Assembly (NCBI RefSeq): GCF_015694735.1
Contig: NZ_JADQDP010000007.1
Location: forward strand, 62,001-126,000
Source of the DNA: Hymenobacter properus
GTDB lineage: Bacteria > Bacteroidota > Bacteroidia > Cytophagales > Hymenobacteraceae
Direction: 5' to 3'
Length of the DNA: 64,000 bases
The notes under the pieces are model-generated. The model worked only from the letters and a program-made list of their open reading frames with translations. It was not told the origin of the DNA and did not search any database. Below are positions 32,147 to 40,518 of the stretch, one piece after another. The position numbers were made by a program, and so were the translations under genes. The stretch's first letter is position 1. Each line of letters begins with the position of its first letter.

Positions 32147-35100
32147 CTACGTCGGCAGCGTCACGCGGAAGGTGGTGCCCACCTCAGGTGTGCTCTCCAC
32201 CTCGATGGTGCCGCCAGCGTTTTCTACCAAGCGCTTCACCATGAACAGGCCCACGCCCGAGCCCTCCACGTGGGTGTGCAGGCGGCGGAACATGCCAAAG
32301 AGGCGGCCCTGCTGCTCCTCGCTCAGGCCCAGGCCGTTGTCCTGCACTTCGATGAGGAGATGCTGGGGCGCGCAATGGGCGCGCAGCTGCACCTGGGCGG
32401 GGCGCCCGGGCGAGCGGTACTTCACAGCGTTCGAGAGCAGGTTGTACACCACCGAGCGCAGGGTTTTGGGGGCCACGCGCACGGCCTGGCAGCCGTTTAT
32501 AGTCACGGTGAGGTCGGCCTCGGCTGCCATGATAAGGGGGGCCAGGTCGAGCCGCACGCCCCGCACCAATGCCGCCAGGTCCACCGTTTCAGCGGTTTCG
32601 GGTTGCTGCAGCTGCGAAATGGCGGTGAGGTGGCCAATGGTTTGCTGGAAGCGCACCACCGAGCCCTGCATCAGCTCGAGCAGGCGCGCGATGCCGTCGT
32701 TGGTCAGCACGGCGGGCGGCAGGTCGTGGCGCAGGGCTTCGAGCAGGCCTTCGATGTTGCTGATGGGGGCCTTGAGGTCGTGCGAGGCCGTGTACACGAA
32801 GGTGTCGAGGTCGGTGTTGGTGCGCAGCAGGCGGGCGTTGGTGCCGTGCAGCTCCTGGTTGGTGGCCTGCATTTCCTCGTTGATGGCGGCCAACTCCTCG
32901 TTCAGCCCCTGCACTTGCTGGCGGGCCAGCACCTGGGCCGTTACCTCAGTGGCCACGCAGGCAAGGCGCTCGACCTGGCCCTGCGCGCCGCGCAAGGGCT
33001 GAAACACGAAGCTGAAATAGCCTCTTTCGTCGGGCTGGTGGTAGGCCAGCCGCACCGGCAGTTCGTTCACCGCCAAGGTTTCGCCGCTGCGCCACACCTG
33101 GCCCAGCAGCTCGGGCAGGCCCTGGGTGGCCAGCTCCGGGATGGCCTCGAAATAGGGGCGCCCCAACAGCTGCTCCCGCTTATGGCCCAGAATCTGCTCC
33201 ATAAGTGGGTTGACGATGCTGAACACGTAATTGGGCCCTTCGACCACCCAAATGGCCGTGGGCGACTGCTCAAACACGGCTACTACCAACTGCTGCTCAG
33301 CGTCGCGCTGCCGGCGGGTAAGCACGCGCTCCGTCACATCAAACCCGAACAGCGACACGCCCACGTTGCGGCCCTGCTCGCGGTAGGCCTGGTAGGTGAA
33401 ATCGAAGTAGCGGGTGAGGGCCGGCCCGTCGGGCGGGGCCACACGCATCGGCACCTCGGCCTGAAACTGCCCCACGCCGCCCCGGTAAATGGCGTCGAAC
33501 AGCGTTACCAGGGTGGGGTTGTCGGGCTGCGCGGCGGCCAGGGTTTGGCCGCGCAGCTCCTGGCCCGGAAACAGGGCCTGGTAGGCGGGGTTGAGGTAGT
33601 CGATGCGGTGGTCGGGTTCGCGCAGCAGGCAAATGGCCGCCGGGGCCTGCTCAAACAGCTGAAACACGTTTTCGCGCTCCTCGCCCTGGCGCCGAAGCAC
33701 CCCCATCATGGCGGCTTGCAGGGTTTCGGCCTGCTTGCGGGCCCGCACCCTGTCGGTCACGTCGAGCACAAAAGCCAGGATGCCCTGCGGCCGCCGCTGC
33801 CCGTCGAACAAGGGCTGATAGATGAAGTCGATGTGGCGCAGCTGGGGCTGGCCGGCCGCGTTTTGAAGCAGCAGCGTGGTTTCGGTGCCCACGAAGGGCT
33901 CGCCGGTGGCATACACCTGGTCGAGCAGGGCAATGAAGCCTTGCTCTTCCACCTCCGGCAGCAGCTCGGCCGCCTTTTGGCCCAGCCGGGCGCGGCCCGC
34001 CGTGAGCGCCAGGTACTCGTCGTTGAAAAAGCTGAAGCGGTGCTCCGGGCCGGTGAGGGTGGCAATGGCCGCCGGCGTTTGGCGCAGAATCTGGCCCAGC
34101 AACGCCTGCTGGTGCCGGGCTTGCTCGCGCTGCTGCTCGGCCTCAAACTGGGCGGCGCGGGCCTCGGCCGAGCGGGCCGTCACGCGCAGCTCCAGCTCCT
34201 CGTTGAGCTGCTGCATCTGCTGGTGGGCAAGCACTTGGGTGGTTACCTCGGTGGCCACCACCATGGCGCCGTAGATGCGGCCGTCGGGCTCGTACATGGG
34301 CACGTACACAAAGTCCCAGTACACGGTTTCGCGGCGGCCGTTGCGGTCGTGCTGGGCGGGCATGGCGTGGGCCACGTAGGGCACGCCGGTGGCCATTACC
34401 TCATCCAGCAGCTGCTCGTAGCCCATGCCGGCCACTTCGGGCAGCGCCTCAAACAAGCCCTTGCCGATGATGTCCTTCTGGCGGCGGCCCCACAGGCGGC
34501 ACACGGTGGGGTTGGCCAGCTCGATGACGTACTGGGGGCCGCGGTACACGGCAATGGCGATGGGGGCCTGCTCAAACACGCGCAGCAGCTCGCCGCGCTG
34601 GCGCTCGGCCTCGGCGCGGGCGGCCTCGGCTTCCTGGCTGAGGCGCTCCACCTGCTGGCGAGCCTCGACCTGCGCCGTGACGTCGACGGCAAAGTTGAGG
34701 ACCTCCGTTATCGTGCCTTCGGCGTTGCGCAGGGGCTCGAAGGTGGTGCGGTAGTAGCGGCGCTGCGGCTGGCCGGTGCCCGCGTAGTCGGCCCAGGCCT
34801 CGCTTTCGGGCTGGTAGTAGGGCTCGCCGGTTTCGAATACCCGGTCGAACAACTCGTAGTAGCCCTGCCCCTCCAGCTCGGGGATGACCTCGCGCAGGGT
34901 GCGGCCCAGCACCGGCCGGCCCGGAAACAGGCGCCGGTACTCGGGGTTGGCGTAGCTGTAGCGGTGCTCGGGGCCGCTGAGCAGGGCCACGTTGGCCGGC
35001 AGGCGCTCCAGCACCTGCAGCAGGCGGCTGCGCTCGGCCTCGGCCTCGGTGCGGGCGGCCTGCTCGCGGGCCCGGCTTTCGCGCAGGGCGGTTTCTACTG

Positions 35101-35509
35101 CGGTATGGGGGCCTGCGGGGGCGTCGAGGAAGCTGGCTACCAGCAGCCCGGACTGCCGCCGGGCTGCCACTTGCAGAAAGGTGCCGCCTTGGTTGGCTTG
35201 GTAGTGCAGCTCCAGTTCGCCGGTCTCGCCGGTTTCGAACACGCGGCGGTACAGGTCGAACAAACCGTTGGCGGAAGCGTTGGGAAAGTGCCCCAGGAGC
35301 GTGCCCCCGGGCTGCCCGGCCAAGCCCGTGAGGCGCTGGGCCGCGGGATTGAGGTAGTCGAATGCAAAGTCAACTATTTCGCCGCCCTCGGCCGCGTAGA
35401 GCGGGCGCAGCAGGTTGAGGGCCGAGAGCGACACATCGAACACAGCGCGCAGCAACTCGGCTGCGGCCGGGGCGGTGTCGGGCAGGGCCGAAGCGGGGAA
35501 ATCAGACAT
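32147..35509 (-). CDS. Multi-PAS sensor histidine kinase
   Basis: 1120 residues, cytoplasmic (no membrane helix). About six PAS/PAC units in series: roughly 20-140, 160-285, 305-430, 465-590, 610-735 and 745-865, several marked by GPEHR(Y/F)SYANPEYRRLF-like starts. A coiled coil (NEELAAINEEMQATNQELHG) leads to the kinase core: YTASHDLKAPISN with phospho-histidine H910, N-box NLLSNAVKYRS at about 1023, DNGLGLSEEQQ at about 1057 and GSGVGLFMVKR. No response regulator is adjacent, so it is an orphan kinase. Its PAS units resemble those of the PAS-only proteins at 24863 and 26798. Confidence 0.95.
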   Translation of the reverse strand: MSDFPASALPDTAPAAAELLRAVFDVSLSALNLLRPLYAAEGGEIVDFAFDYLNPAAQRLTGLAGQPGGTLLGHFPNASANGLFDLYRRVFETGETGELELHYQANQGGTFLQVAARRQSGLLVASFLDAPAGPHTAVETALRESRAREQAARTEAEAERSRLLQVLERLPANVALLSGPEHRYSYANPEYRRLFPGRPVLGRTLREVIPELEGQGYYELFDRVFETGEPYYQPESEAWADYAGTGQPQRRYYRTTFEPLRNAEGTITEVLNFAVDVTAQVEARQQVERLSQEAEAARAEAERQRGELLRVFEQAPIAIAVYRGPQYVIELANPTVCRLWGRRQKDIIGKGLFEALPEVAGMGYEQLLDEVMATGVPYVAHAMPAQHDRNGRRETVYWDFVYVPMYEPDGRIYGAMVVATEVTTQVLAHQQMQQLNEELELRVTARSAEARAAQFEAEQQREQARHQQALLGQILRQTPAAIATLTGPEHRFSFFNDEYLALTAGRARLGQKAAELLPEVEEQGFIALLDQVYATGEPFVGTETTLLLQNAAGQPQLRHIDFIYQPLFDGQRRPQGILAFVLDVTDRVRARKQAETLQAAMMGVLRRQGEERENVFQLFEQAPAAICLLREPDHRIDYLNPAYQALFPGQELRGQTLAAAQPDNPTLVTLFDAIYRGGVGQFQAEVPMRVAPPDGPALTRYFDFTYQAYREQGRNVGVSLFGFDVTERVLTRRQRDAEQQLVVAVFEQSPTAIWVVEGPNYVFSIVNPLMEQILGHKREQLLGRPYFEAIPELATQGLPELLGQVWRSGETLAVNELPVRLAYHQPDERGYFSFVFQPLRGAQGQVERLACVATEVTAQVLARQQVQGLNEELAAINEEMQATNQELHGTNARLLRTNTDLDTFVYTASHDLKAPISNIEGLLEALRHDLPPAVLTNDGIARLLELMQGSVVRFQQTIGHLTAISQLQQPETAETVDLAALVRGVRLDLAPLIMAAEADLTVTINGCQAVRVAPKTLRSVVYNLLSNAVKYRSPGRPAQVQLRAHCAPQHLLIEVQDNGLGLSEEQQGRLFGMFRRLHTHVEGSGVGLFMVKRLVENAGGTIEVESTPEVGTTFRVTLPT

Positions 35510-35635
35510 GGCAGAAGAGCAAGCGGGCTGAAAGCCCGAAGATACTCGCTGCGGACGGGCTCAGGGCTAAGTGCAAGCCCGACTGTCTTTGGTTATGTCA
35601 GCCTGAGCAGCGCCGGCTTGGCCGAAAATAACGCC

Positions 35636-36349
35636 CTACTTCCGCCCAAATCGGTAGCGCACGCCCAGGGCAGCGCTGCTGCTGAATCCTCCCTGATAGT
35701 TTTTGAAAAAGTTATCGTAGTACAGCGGCGATGCGAGCGAACGGTTGAGCAACAGGTCCAGGGTGAGGTCGAAGCGCGGGCTCAGGCGGTAGCGAGTGCC
35801 CAGGCCGGCGGTGAGCAGCAGGGTGTTGGTGCTGGCGTGGCCGTCGTAGGGGCTCGTATTGCGGCTTCCGCTCAAGCTGTCGACGTAGATGCCTTGGTCG
35901 GAGCCGCGGCGGTGCACCAGCGTGAAACCGCCCAGGGCGTCGAACTGCAGGCGGTGCTCGGCCTTGCGGGTGAGGGTGTAGCGGGCCAGCACCGATGCCG
36001 AGGTGTTGCGGACAGTGCTTTTGCCCGAGTAGCTGTAGTAAGTGCCCCGGGCGCTGTTCAGGTTGTAGAAATAGCCCTCGCCGTTATAGCCATAGGCCGA
36101 GCCACTATAGGCCAGCCCTACTTGCACTGCCAGGCGCGGGCGCAGCTGGTAGCCCGCCGTGAGCTGCAGCGGCACAGGAAAGCCGCTGACGCCGGAGTGG
36201 CGGCTTTCGAGCGGCAGATAGTCGCTGCTGTAGGCGGCCAAGCCCACGTAGAAGCGCGGGGCAGGTGCAGCATCGGGGGCGGCTTGGGCGCGGCCGAGCA
36301 ATGGCAGGGCCAGCAGCAGGCCACTCAGGGCGGGGCGGAGGTGTTGCAT
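35636..36349 (-). CDS. Outer-membrane beta-barrel protein
   Basis: 237 residues from MQHLRPALSGLLLALPLLGR, a signal peptide with cleavage after GRAQA. The mature part has the porin-like pattern of 8 or 10 amphipathic strands (RFYVGLAAYSSDYL, LTAGYQLRPRLAVQVGLAYS, TYYSYSGKSTVRNTSASVLA, GLGTRYRLSPRFDLTLDL) and ends LGVRYRFGRK, with the aromatic residue near the C-terminus used for barrel assembly. Function unknown. A close paralogue with a nonsense codon lies upstream on the same strand at 36522-37214. Confidence 0.87.
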   Translation of the reverse strand: MQHLRPALSGLLLALPLLGRAQAAPDAAPAPRFYVGLAAYSSDYLPLESRHSGVSGFPVPLQLTAGYQLRPRLAVQVGLAYSGSAYGYNGEGYFYNLNSARGTYYSYSGKSTVRNTSASVLARYTLTRKAEHRLQFDALGGFTLVHRRGSDQGIYVDSLSGSRNTSPYDGHASTNTLLLTAGLGTRYRLSPRFDLTLDLLLNRSLASPLYYDNFFKNYQGGFSSSAALGVRYRFGRK

Positions 36350-36470
36350 GTGTAGAAAAAGGTGTTGGTGTACTGGGTAGATTCCGTCGGGGCGGCCAGC
36401 GTTGCAAGGCACTGCGCAAACCACACCCAAAAACACCTGCTTTTCGCAAAGCAGCTCACCGGTGAGCCCA

Positions 36471-36509
36471 TAGAAAAAGCCGCCCTGCCGGAGCGGGGCG
36501 GCTTTTCTA
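36471..36509 (-). terminator. Intrinsic terminator
   Basis: Stem GAAAAAGCCGCCC pairs with GGGGCGGCTTTTCT over a short loop. It lies just beyond the stop of the beta-barrel pseudogene (minus strand). Confidence 0.75.
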
Positions 36510-36521
36510 TGGATAGTTTCC

Positions 36522-37214
36522 TCAACGTGACCCGAAGCGGTAGCGCACGCCCAGGCCGTGGGCGGTGGTAAGGCTGCGGGTGATGTAATCCCGCGTGTCC
36601 GACGTCAGCGCGCGGTTCACGGTGAAGTCGTAGGTCAGTTCGAAGTGCGGGTTGAGGCTATAGCGCAGGCCGGCGCCCAGGGTAGCCGTCAGTATGTTTT
36701 TTGAGTAATGCGACTCGACGGGCTGGGCATCCTGGCCGAATGGACGGGTAGAGATGGTGCCGCGTGAGTTGCCGCCGGAGTGCTCCAGGCCCGCGCCTCC
36801 GAGAGCATCGACCCGCAGGCGGGCCGTGGGGCTGGTGACGGTGTAGCGGGCCAGGGCGGCGGCCGAAATGCTACGCGCCGTGAAAGTGAAGCTGCCCTCG
36901 GTGTAGCCAGTGGGCGAGGCCGGGTTGTTGGAGTTGACCGTGAACAGGTCGCGCGAGGTGCCGCTGTAGGCGGCGCTGGCCTGCACGGCCAGGCGGGGCG
37001 TGAACTGGTAGCCGGCCGTCAGCTGCACGGGCAGCCGAAATTGGCTGCTCACGTACTCCGGGGGGTATTTGCCTATCTTTTGATAATAGCTGCTGTACAC
37101 GCCCAAGCCCACAAAAAAGCGGGGCGAAGCCGCCGGCTCCGGCGCGGTTTAGGCGCGGCCCGGCAGGGCAGAAAACAATAGCAGGCCGCTGAGGGCGAGT
37201 AAGGAAGTTCGCAT
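36522..37214 (-). pseudogene. Outer-membrane beta-barrel paralogue interrupted by a nonsense codon
   Basis: 230 codons plus a stop. The frame starts MRTSLLALSGLLLFSALPGR A and then meets TAA at 37149-37151, where the paralogue at 35636 has CAG (GRAQ). After it the frame continues as an intact barrel: TAPEPAASPRFFVGLGVYSS, LTAGYQFTPRLAVQASAAYS, ending LGVRYRFGSR. One substitution (CAA or CAG to TAA) at the signal-peptide cleavage site explains the break. It may be a recent pseudogene, a sequencing error, or, less likely, a readthrough stop. Restart at the in-frame ATG of MGLGVY (37112) is not plausible, as no signal peptide would remain. A terminator follows. Confidence 0.82.
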
Positions 37215-37465
37215 ACAAGGAAGGGATTGGACTGGTGGAAATGCAATAGTAAGGTCAGCATGATTTTCCAAACAGCCAAAACGTTGCATACCCCCAGCAC
37301 GCGCTTGGCCATCTTGATACAGAACGGGCCGTCGGCTAATCTGCCGCTTCGTCGGCCTCATTCGACGCTTCGGCAACGGCAAGTGGAAATCGGGCTCCGT
37401 CTGCGGCCACCTTTGAATCATCAGCCCCGGCAACGCCGCCGCGCCCCAACCCCCAGCCCGTTCTC

Positions 37466-38161
37466 ATGAAAACCGCCCTGTTCACCCTCGCCCTCGCCGC
37501 CGCTTCGCTGGCCGCCCGCGCCCAAACCCAGCTTGCCGCCCCGGCCGCTTCTGCGGAAGCCCCCGCCGACGCCTACACAGCCCAGATGACGGCCACCATT
37601 GCCGAGCTGATGAGCACCGGCGACCCCGCCGCCCTCCGGGCCGTGGCCGCCAAGCTGGAGCGCGCCGCCAGCGCCCGGCCCGCCGACTGGCTGCCCCGCT
37701 ACTACCAGGCCTATGCGCTGCTCATCAACGTTTTCCAAAGCAAAGAGGAAGCCGACGCCAAAGACAAAACCCTCGACCAGGCCGAGGCCGCCCTGGCCCA
37801 AGCCCGCAAGCTGCACGGCGACGAATCGGAACTGCTCGTGCTGCAGGCCTACATCTATCAAGCCCGCCTGGGCGTGGCGCCCACGCTGCGTGCCATGAAA
37901 TACTCTCCTCTGGTGAATGAAGCCGTAGCCCAAGCCAAAAGGCTCAACCCCGCCAACCCCCGCGCCTACCTGGTGGGGGCCAACAACGTGAACTTCATGC
38001 CCAAGATGTTCGGCGGCGGGCCCGAGGCCGCCAAGCCGCTCTACGAAGAAGCCCAGGCCAAATACACCGCCTTCCAGCCCAGCAGCCCGCTGATGCCCAA
38101 CTGGGGCCAGCGCCAACTGCAGGCCCGCCTGCAGCAGTACGCCGCCGCGGCCACAAATTAG
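37466..38161 (+). CDS. Secreted helical-repeat (TPR-like) protein
   Basis: 231 residues. MKTALFTLALAAASLAARAQ is a signal peptide. The rest is helical with TPR-like pairs: LERAASARPADWLPRYYQAY, then TLDQAEAALAQARKLHGDES and AVAQAKRLNPANPRAYLVGA. The C-terminal KMFGGGPEAAKPLYEEAQAK suits a family of periplasmic repeat proteins seen widely in this phylum, of unknown function. A near-consensus CACCTTTG element lies 51 bases upstream. The stop is followed at once by a palindromic repeat. Confidence 0.85.
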   Translation: MKTALFTLALAAASLAARAQTQLAAPAASAEAPADAYTAQMTATIAELMSTGDPAALRAVAAKLERAASARPADWLPRYYQAYALLINVFQSKEEADAKDKTLDQAEAALAQARKLHGDESELLVLQAYIYQARLGVAPTLRAMKYSPLVNEAVAQAKRLNPANPRAYLVGANNVNFMPKMFGGGPEAAKPLYEEAQAKYTAFQPSSPLMPNWGQRQLQARLQQYAAAATN

Positions 38162-38168
38162 ATAAAGA

Positions 38169-38271
38169 ACGTCGTGCCGAGCGCAGCCGAAGCAGCTCGC
38201 GTGCCGAAGTAAACCAATCGCATGAGTTGCGTTGCGCACACGGGATGCCTCGGCTGCGCTCGGCATGACGT
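38169..38271. repeat. Palindromic intergenic repeat
   Basis: Left arm ACGTCGTGCCGAGCGCAGCC, right arm CGGCTGCGCTCGGCATGACGT. Sits just upstream of the LytS-type kinase; translated in frame it gives the peptide RDASAALGMT, which would falsely lengthen that gene. Confidence 0.88.
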
Positions 38272-38309
38272 CTGGTTCTATTTCTTCCGGACCTTTCTCT
38301 CTTTCTTTG

Positions 38310-39422
38310 ATGCCCACTTCCTTGCCTGCCGCCGTGGCCGCTTCCGATTCTTCTGTGCCTGCCTTGCCTGATGTGTTCCGGGCAGCGCCCACTTCGTGGC
38401 GGGCGTTGCGCCGGGCCGCGGGCGTCATCCTGCTGCTGGCCCTGGGCATCAGCGTGCTCATGAACCCCAACGCGCTGCACAGCTGGGCTTCTTTCGCCAT
38501 CACCTACGCCTACACCGTGTGCTACAGCGTGGGCTTGTGGCTCACCAACGGGTACGTAGTGGAATGGCTCAACCGGCACTACCCCTGGTCGTCGCAGCCG
38601 CTCAAGCGGTTGCTGCTCACGCTGGGTGTGTCGTTGGGCGGCTCGGTGCTGGTGATAGTGCTCATGAACGCTGTGCTGCTGCTCATTCAGGGGCAGCCGC
38701 TGGCCCGGTTGTGGTCGGGGCAGATGTACTGGCAGGTGCTCATGCCGCTCATCATCACGGTCATCATCTCGCTGTTCAACCACAGTAGGTCGTTTTTCTT
38801 TCAGTGGCGCGACGCCGCCGTGCGCGCCGAGCGCCTCGAAAAGGAAACCGCCGTGGCCCGCCTCGACTCGCTGCGCCGGCAGGTGGACCCGCACTTCCTG
38901 TTCAACTCCCTGAACGCCCTCACCAGCCTGGTGGAAGAAAACGACCCGCCGCGGGCCGTGCGCTTCATCCGCCAGCTCTCGCAGGTGTACCGCTACGTGC
39001 TCGACAGCGAAAGCCAGGAGCTGGTGCCCCTGGCCCAGGAGGTGCGCTTCGCCGAAAGCTACCTCTACCTGCAGCAAACCCGCCTCGGCGACGCCCTGGC
39101 CGTGGAAATGGACTTGCCGCCCGCCGCCCTGGCCCCGTACTACGTGCCACCGCTGGCCCTGCAAATGCTGCTCGAAAACGTCATCAAGCACAACGCCGCC
39201 TTTCAGGCCCAGCCGCTGCGGGTGACCGTCACGCTCGACGCGGAGAAGCAGACCCTGACCGTGCGCAACACCCGGCGCCCGCGCCGCCTCGCGCCGGGCG
39301 AGTCGTCGGGCCTGGGCCTGAAAAACCTGGCTGCCCGCTACGCTTTCCTGACGGATAAGCAGCTGGTGATAGGGGAGGAGGCCGGCGAGTTCGTGGTGAC
39401 GCTGCCATTGCTGGTGCTGTAG
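38310..39422 (+). CDS. LytS-type membrane histidine kinase
   Basis: 370 residues from MPTSLPAAVA. Four helices at about 36-56, 62-80, 100-125 and 142-160, then the His_kinase domain: RRQVDPHFLFNSLNALTSLV with phospho-histidine H195, and a GHKL-type ATPase (LLENVIKHNA as N-box, SSGLGLKNLAARY as G-box). It would phosphorylate the LytTR regulator encoded 126 bases downstream. The two genes are separated by a palindromic repeat. The input is unknown. The earlier in-frame start at 38232 is rejected because it lies in the repeat. Confidence 0.93.
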   Translation: MPTSLPAAVAASDSSVPALPDVFRAAPTSWRALRRAAGVILLLALGISVLMNPNALHSWASFAITYAYTVCYSVGLWLTNGYVVEWLNRHYPWSSQPLKRLLLTLGVSLGGSVLVIVLMNAVLLLIQGQPLARLWSGQMYWQVLMPLIITVIISLFNHSRSFFFQWRDAAVRAERLEKETAVARLDSLRRQVDPHFLFNSLNALTSLVEENDPPRAVRFIRQLSQVYRYVLDSESQELVPLAQEVRFAESYLYLQQTRLGDALAVEMDLPPAALAPYYVPPLALQMLLENVIKHNAAFQAQPLRVTVTLDAEKQTLTVRNTRRPRRLAPGESSGLGLKNLAARYAFLTDKQLVIGEEAGEFVVTLPLLVL

Positions 39423-39441
39423 GTGCATGTTCCCATTTAGA

Positions 39442-39535
39442 AACGTCATGCTGAGCGCAGCCGAAGCATCTCTACTGCAGTAGTAAATAATTACTTGCGC
39501 GGTAGAGATGCTTCGGCTGCGCTCAGCATGACGTT
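39442..39535. repeat. Palindromic repeat between kinase and regulator genes
   Basis: Arms AACGTCATGCTGAGCGCAGC and exact complement ending GCATGACGTT, each about 39 bases. It splits an otherwise normal two-component operon. Confidence 0.9.
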
Positions 39536-39548
39536 CTTTGATGTTCAA

Positions 39549-40349
39549 ATGATTTTACCCATGCCTCTCCGCGCCCTCATTGTCGAAGACGAACCCCTTG
39601 CCGCCCGCCGCCTGGCCGATATGCTGGCCCGCCAGCCCGACCCTGTGCAGGTAGCGGGCACGGCCGAGGCGGTAAGCCAGGCCGTGCAGCTGTTGCAGGC
39701 CGGCCCGGCACCTGATGTGCTGTTTCTCGACATCCACCTGGCCGATGGGCTGAGCTTCGAGATTTTCGAGCAAACGCCGGTGCGCTGCCCGGTCATCTTC
39801 ACCACTGCCTACGACCAGTACGCCCTGCAGGCCTTCAAGGTCAACAGCGTGGACTATCTGCTCAAACCCATTGATGAAGAAGAGCTTCAGACGGCCCTGC
39901 GCAAGCTGCGCGAGCGGCTGCCCGCCGCCCCGGCGCCCGCCTTCGACCCCGCGCTGCTGGCCCAGCTGGTGCAGCAGATGCAGCAGGGCGCGCCGCCCGC
40001 CGCCAGCTACAAAACCCAGTTTGTGGTGCGCGTGGGCGAGCACCTGAAAGTGGTGCCCCTCGACCAGATTGCCTACTTCTTTAGCCTCGAAAAAGCCACT
40101 TTCCTGCAAACCACCGAGGGCCGCAAGTTCGTGGTTGACTACACCATGGACCAGCTGGAGGGCCTGCTCGACCCGCGCCGCTTCTTCCGCCTCAATCGGG
40201 CCTACCTGGCCCAGCAGTCGGCCATTCAGGACATCATCCACTACACCAACTCCCGCCTGCAAACCGTGCTCAAGCCCACCGCCCCCGACGCCCAGGTGCT
40301 GGTGAGCCGCGAGAAAGTGAACGTGTTCAAAAGCTGGCTGGATAGGTAG
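39549..40349 (+). CDS. LytTR response regulator
   Basis: 266 residues from ATG 39549; the ATG at 39561 (MPLRALIVEDE) is equally likely. Receiver domain: IVEDEPLAARR with the acidic pair, phospho-aspartate D61 in LFLDIHLADG, FTTAYDQYALQAF and the LLKPI lysine. LytTR DNA-binding domain from about 160 to 262 (KTQFVVRVGEHLKVVPLDQI, then FFRLNRAYLAQQSAI). It is the natural partner of the kinase just upstream. Targets are unknown; the beta-barrel receptor gene at 40519 is the nearest candidate. Confidence 0.93.
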   Translation: MILPMPLRALIVEDEPLAARRLADMLARQPDPVQVAGTAEAVSQAVQLLQAGPAPDVLFLDIHLADGLSFEIFEQTPVRCPVIFTTAYDQYALQAFKVNSVDYLLKPIDEEELQTALRKLRERLPAAPAPAFDPALLAQLVQQMQQGAPPAASYKTQFVVRVGEHLKVVPLDQIAYFFSLEKATFLQTTEGRKFVVDYTMDQLEGLLDPRRFFRLNRAYLAQQSAIQDIIHYTNSRLQTVLKPTAPDAQVLVSREKVNVFKSWLDR

Positions 40350-40373
40350 CGTGAAAGAGTAAAATGAAAAGGA

Positions 40374-40481
40374 CGTCATGCCGAGCGCAGCCGAGGCATC
40401 TCGCTCGGGGCAGTACTTCAATCGTCCAACGATTTTGATTACTACCACACGCGAGATGCCTCGGCTGCGCTCGGCATGACG
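40374..40481. repeat. Palindromic repeat with compensated arm changes
   Basis: Arms CGTCATGCCGAGCGCAGCCG and complement ending CGGCATGACG. GCCGAGC/GCTCGGC replaces the GCTGAGC/GCTCAGC of other copies, changed in both arms. Located between the convergent LytTR and receptor genes. Confidence 0.9.
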
Positions 40482-40518
40482 GGGCTTGTTACTTGCGTTT
40501 ACACTTCCTCGAAGCTGA

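Noticed and set aside
32270..36355. Open frame of 1361 codons on the plus strand
   Set aside because: It lies antisense to the PAS kinase and barrel genes, has His/Gly/Val-rich shadow composition, and no domain. GC-rich codon use on the other strand explains it.
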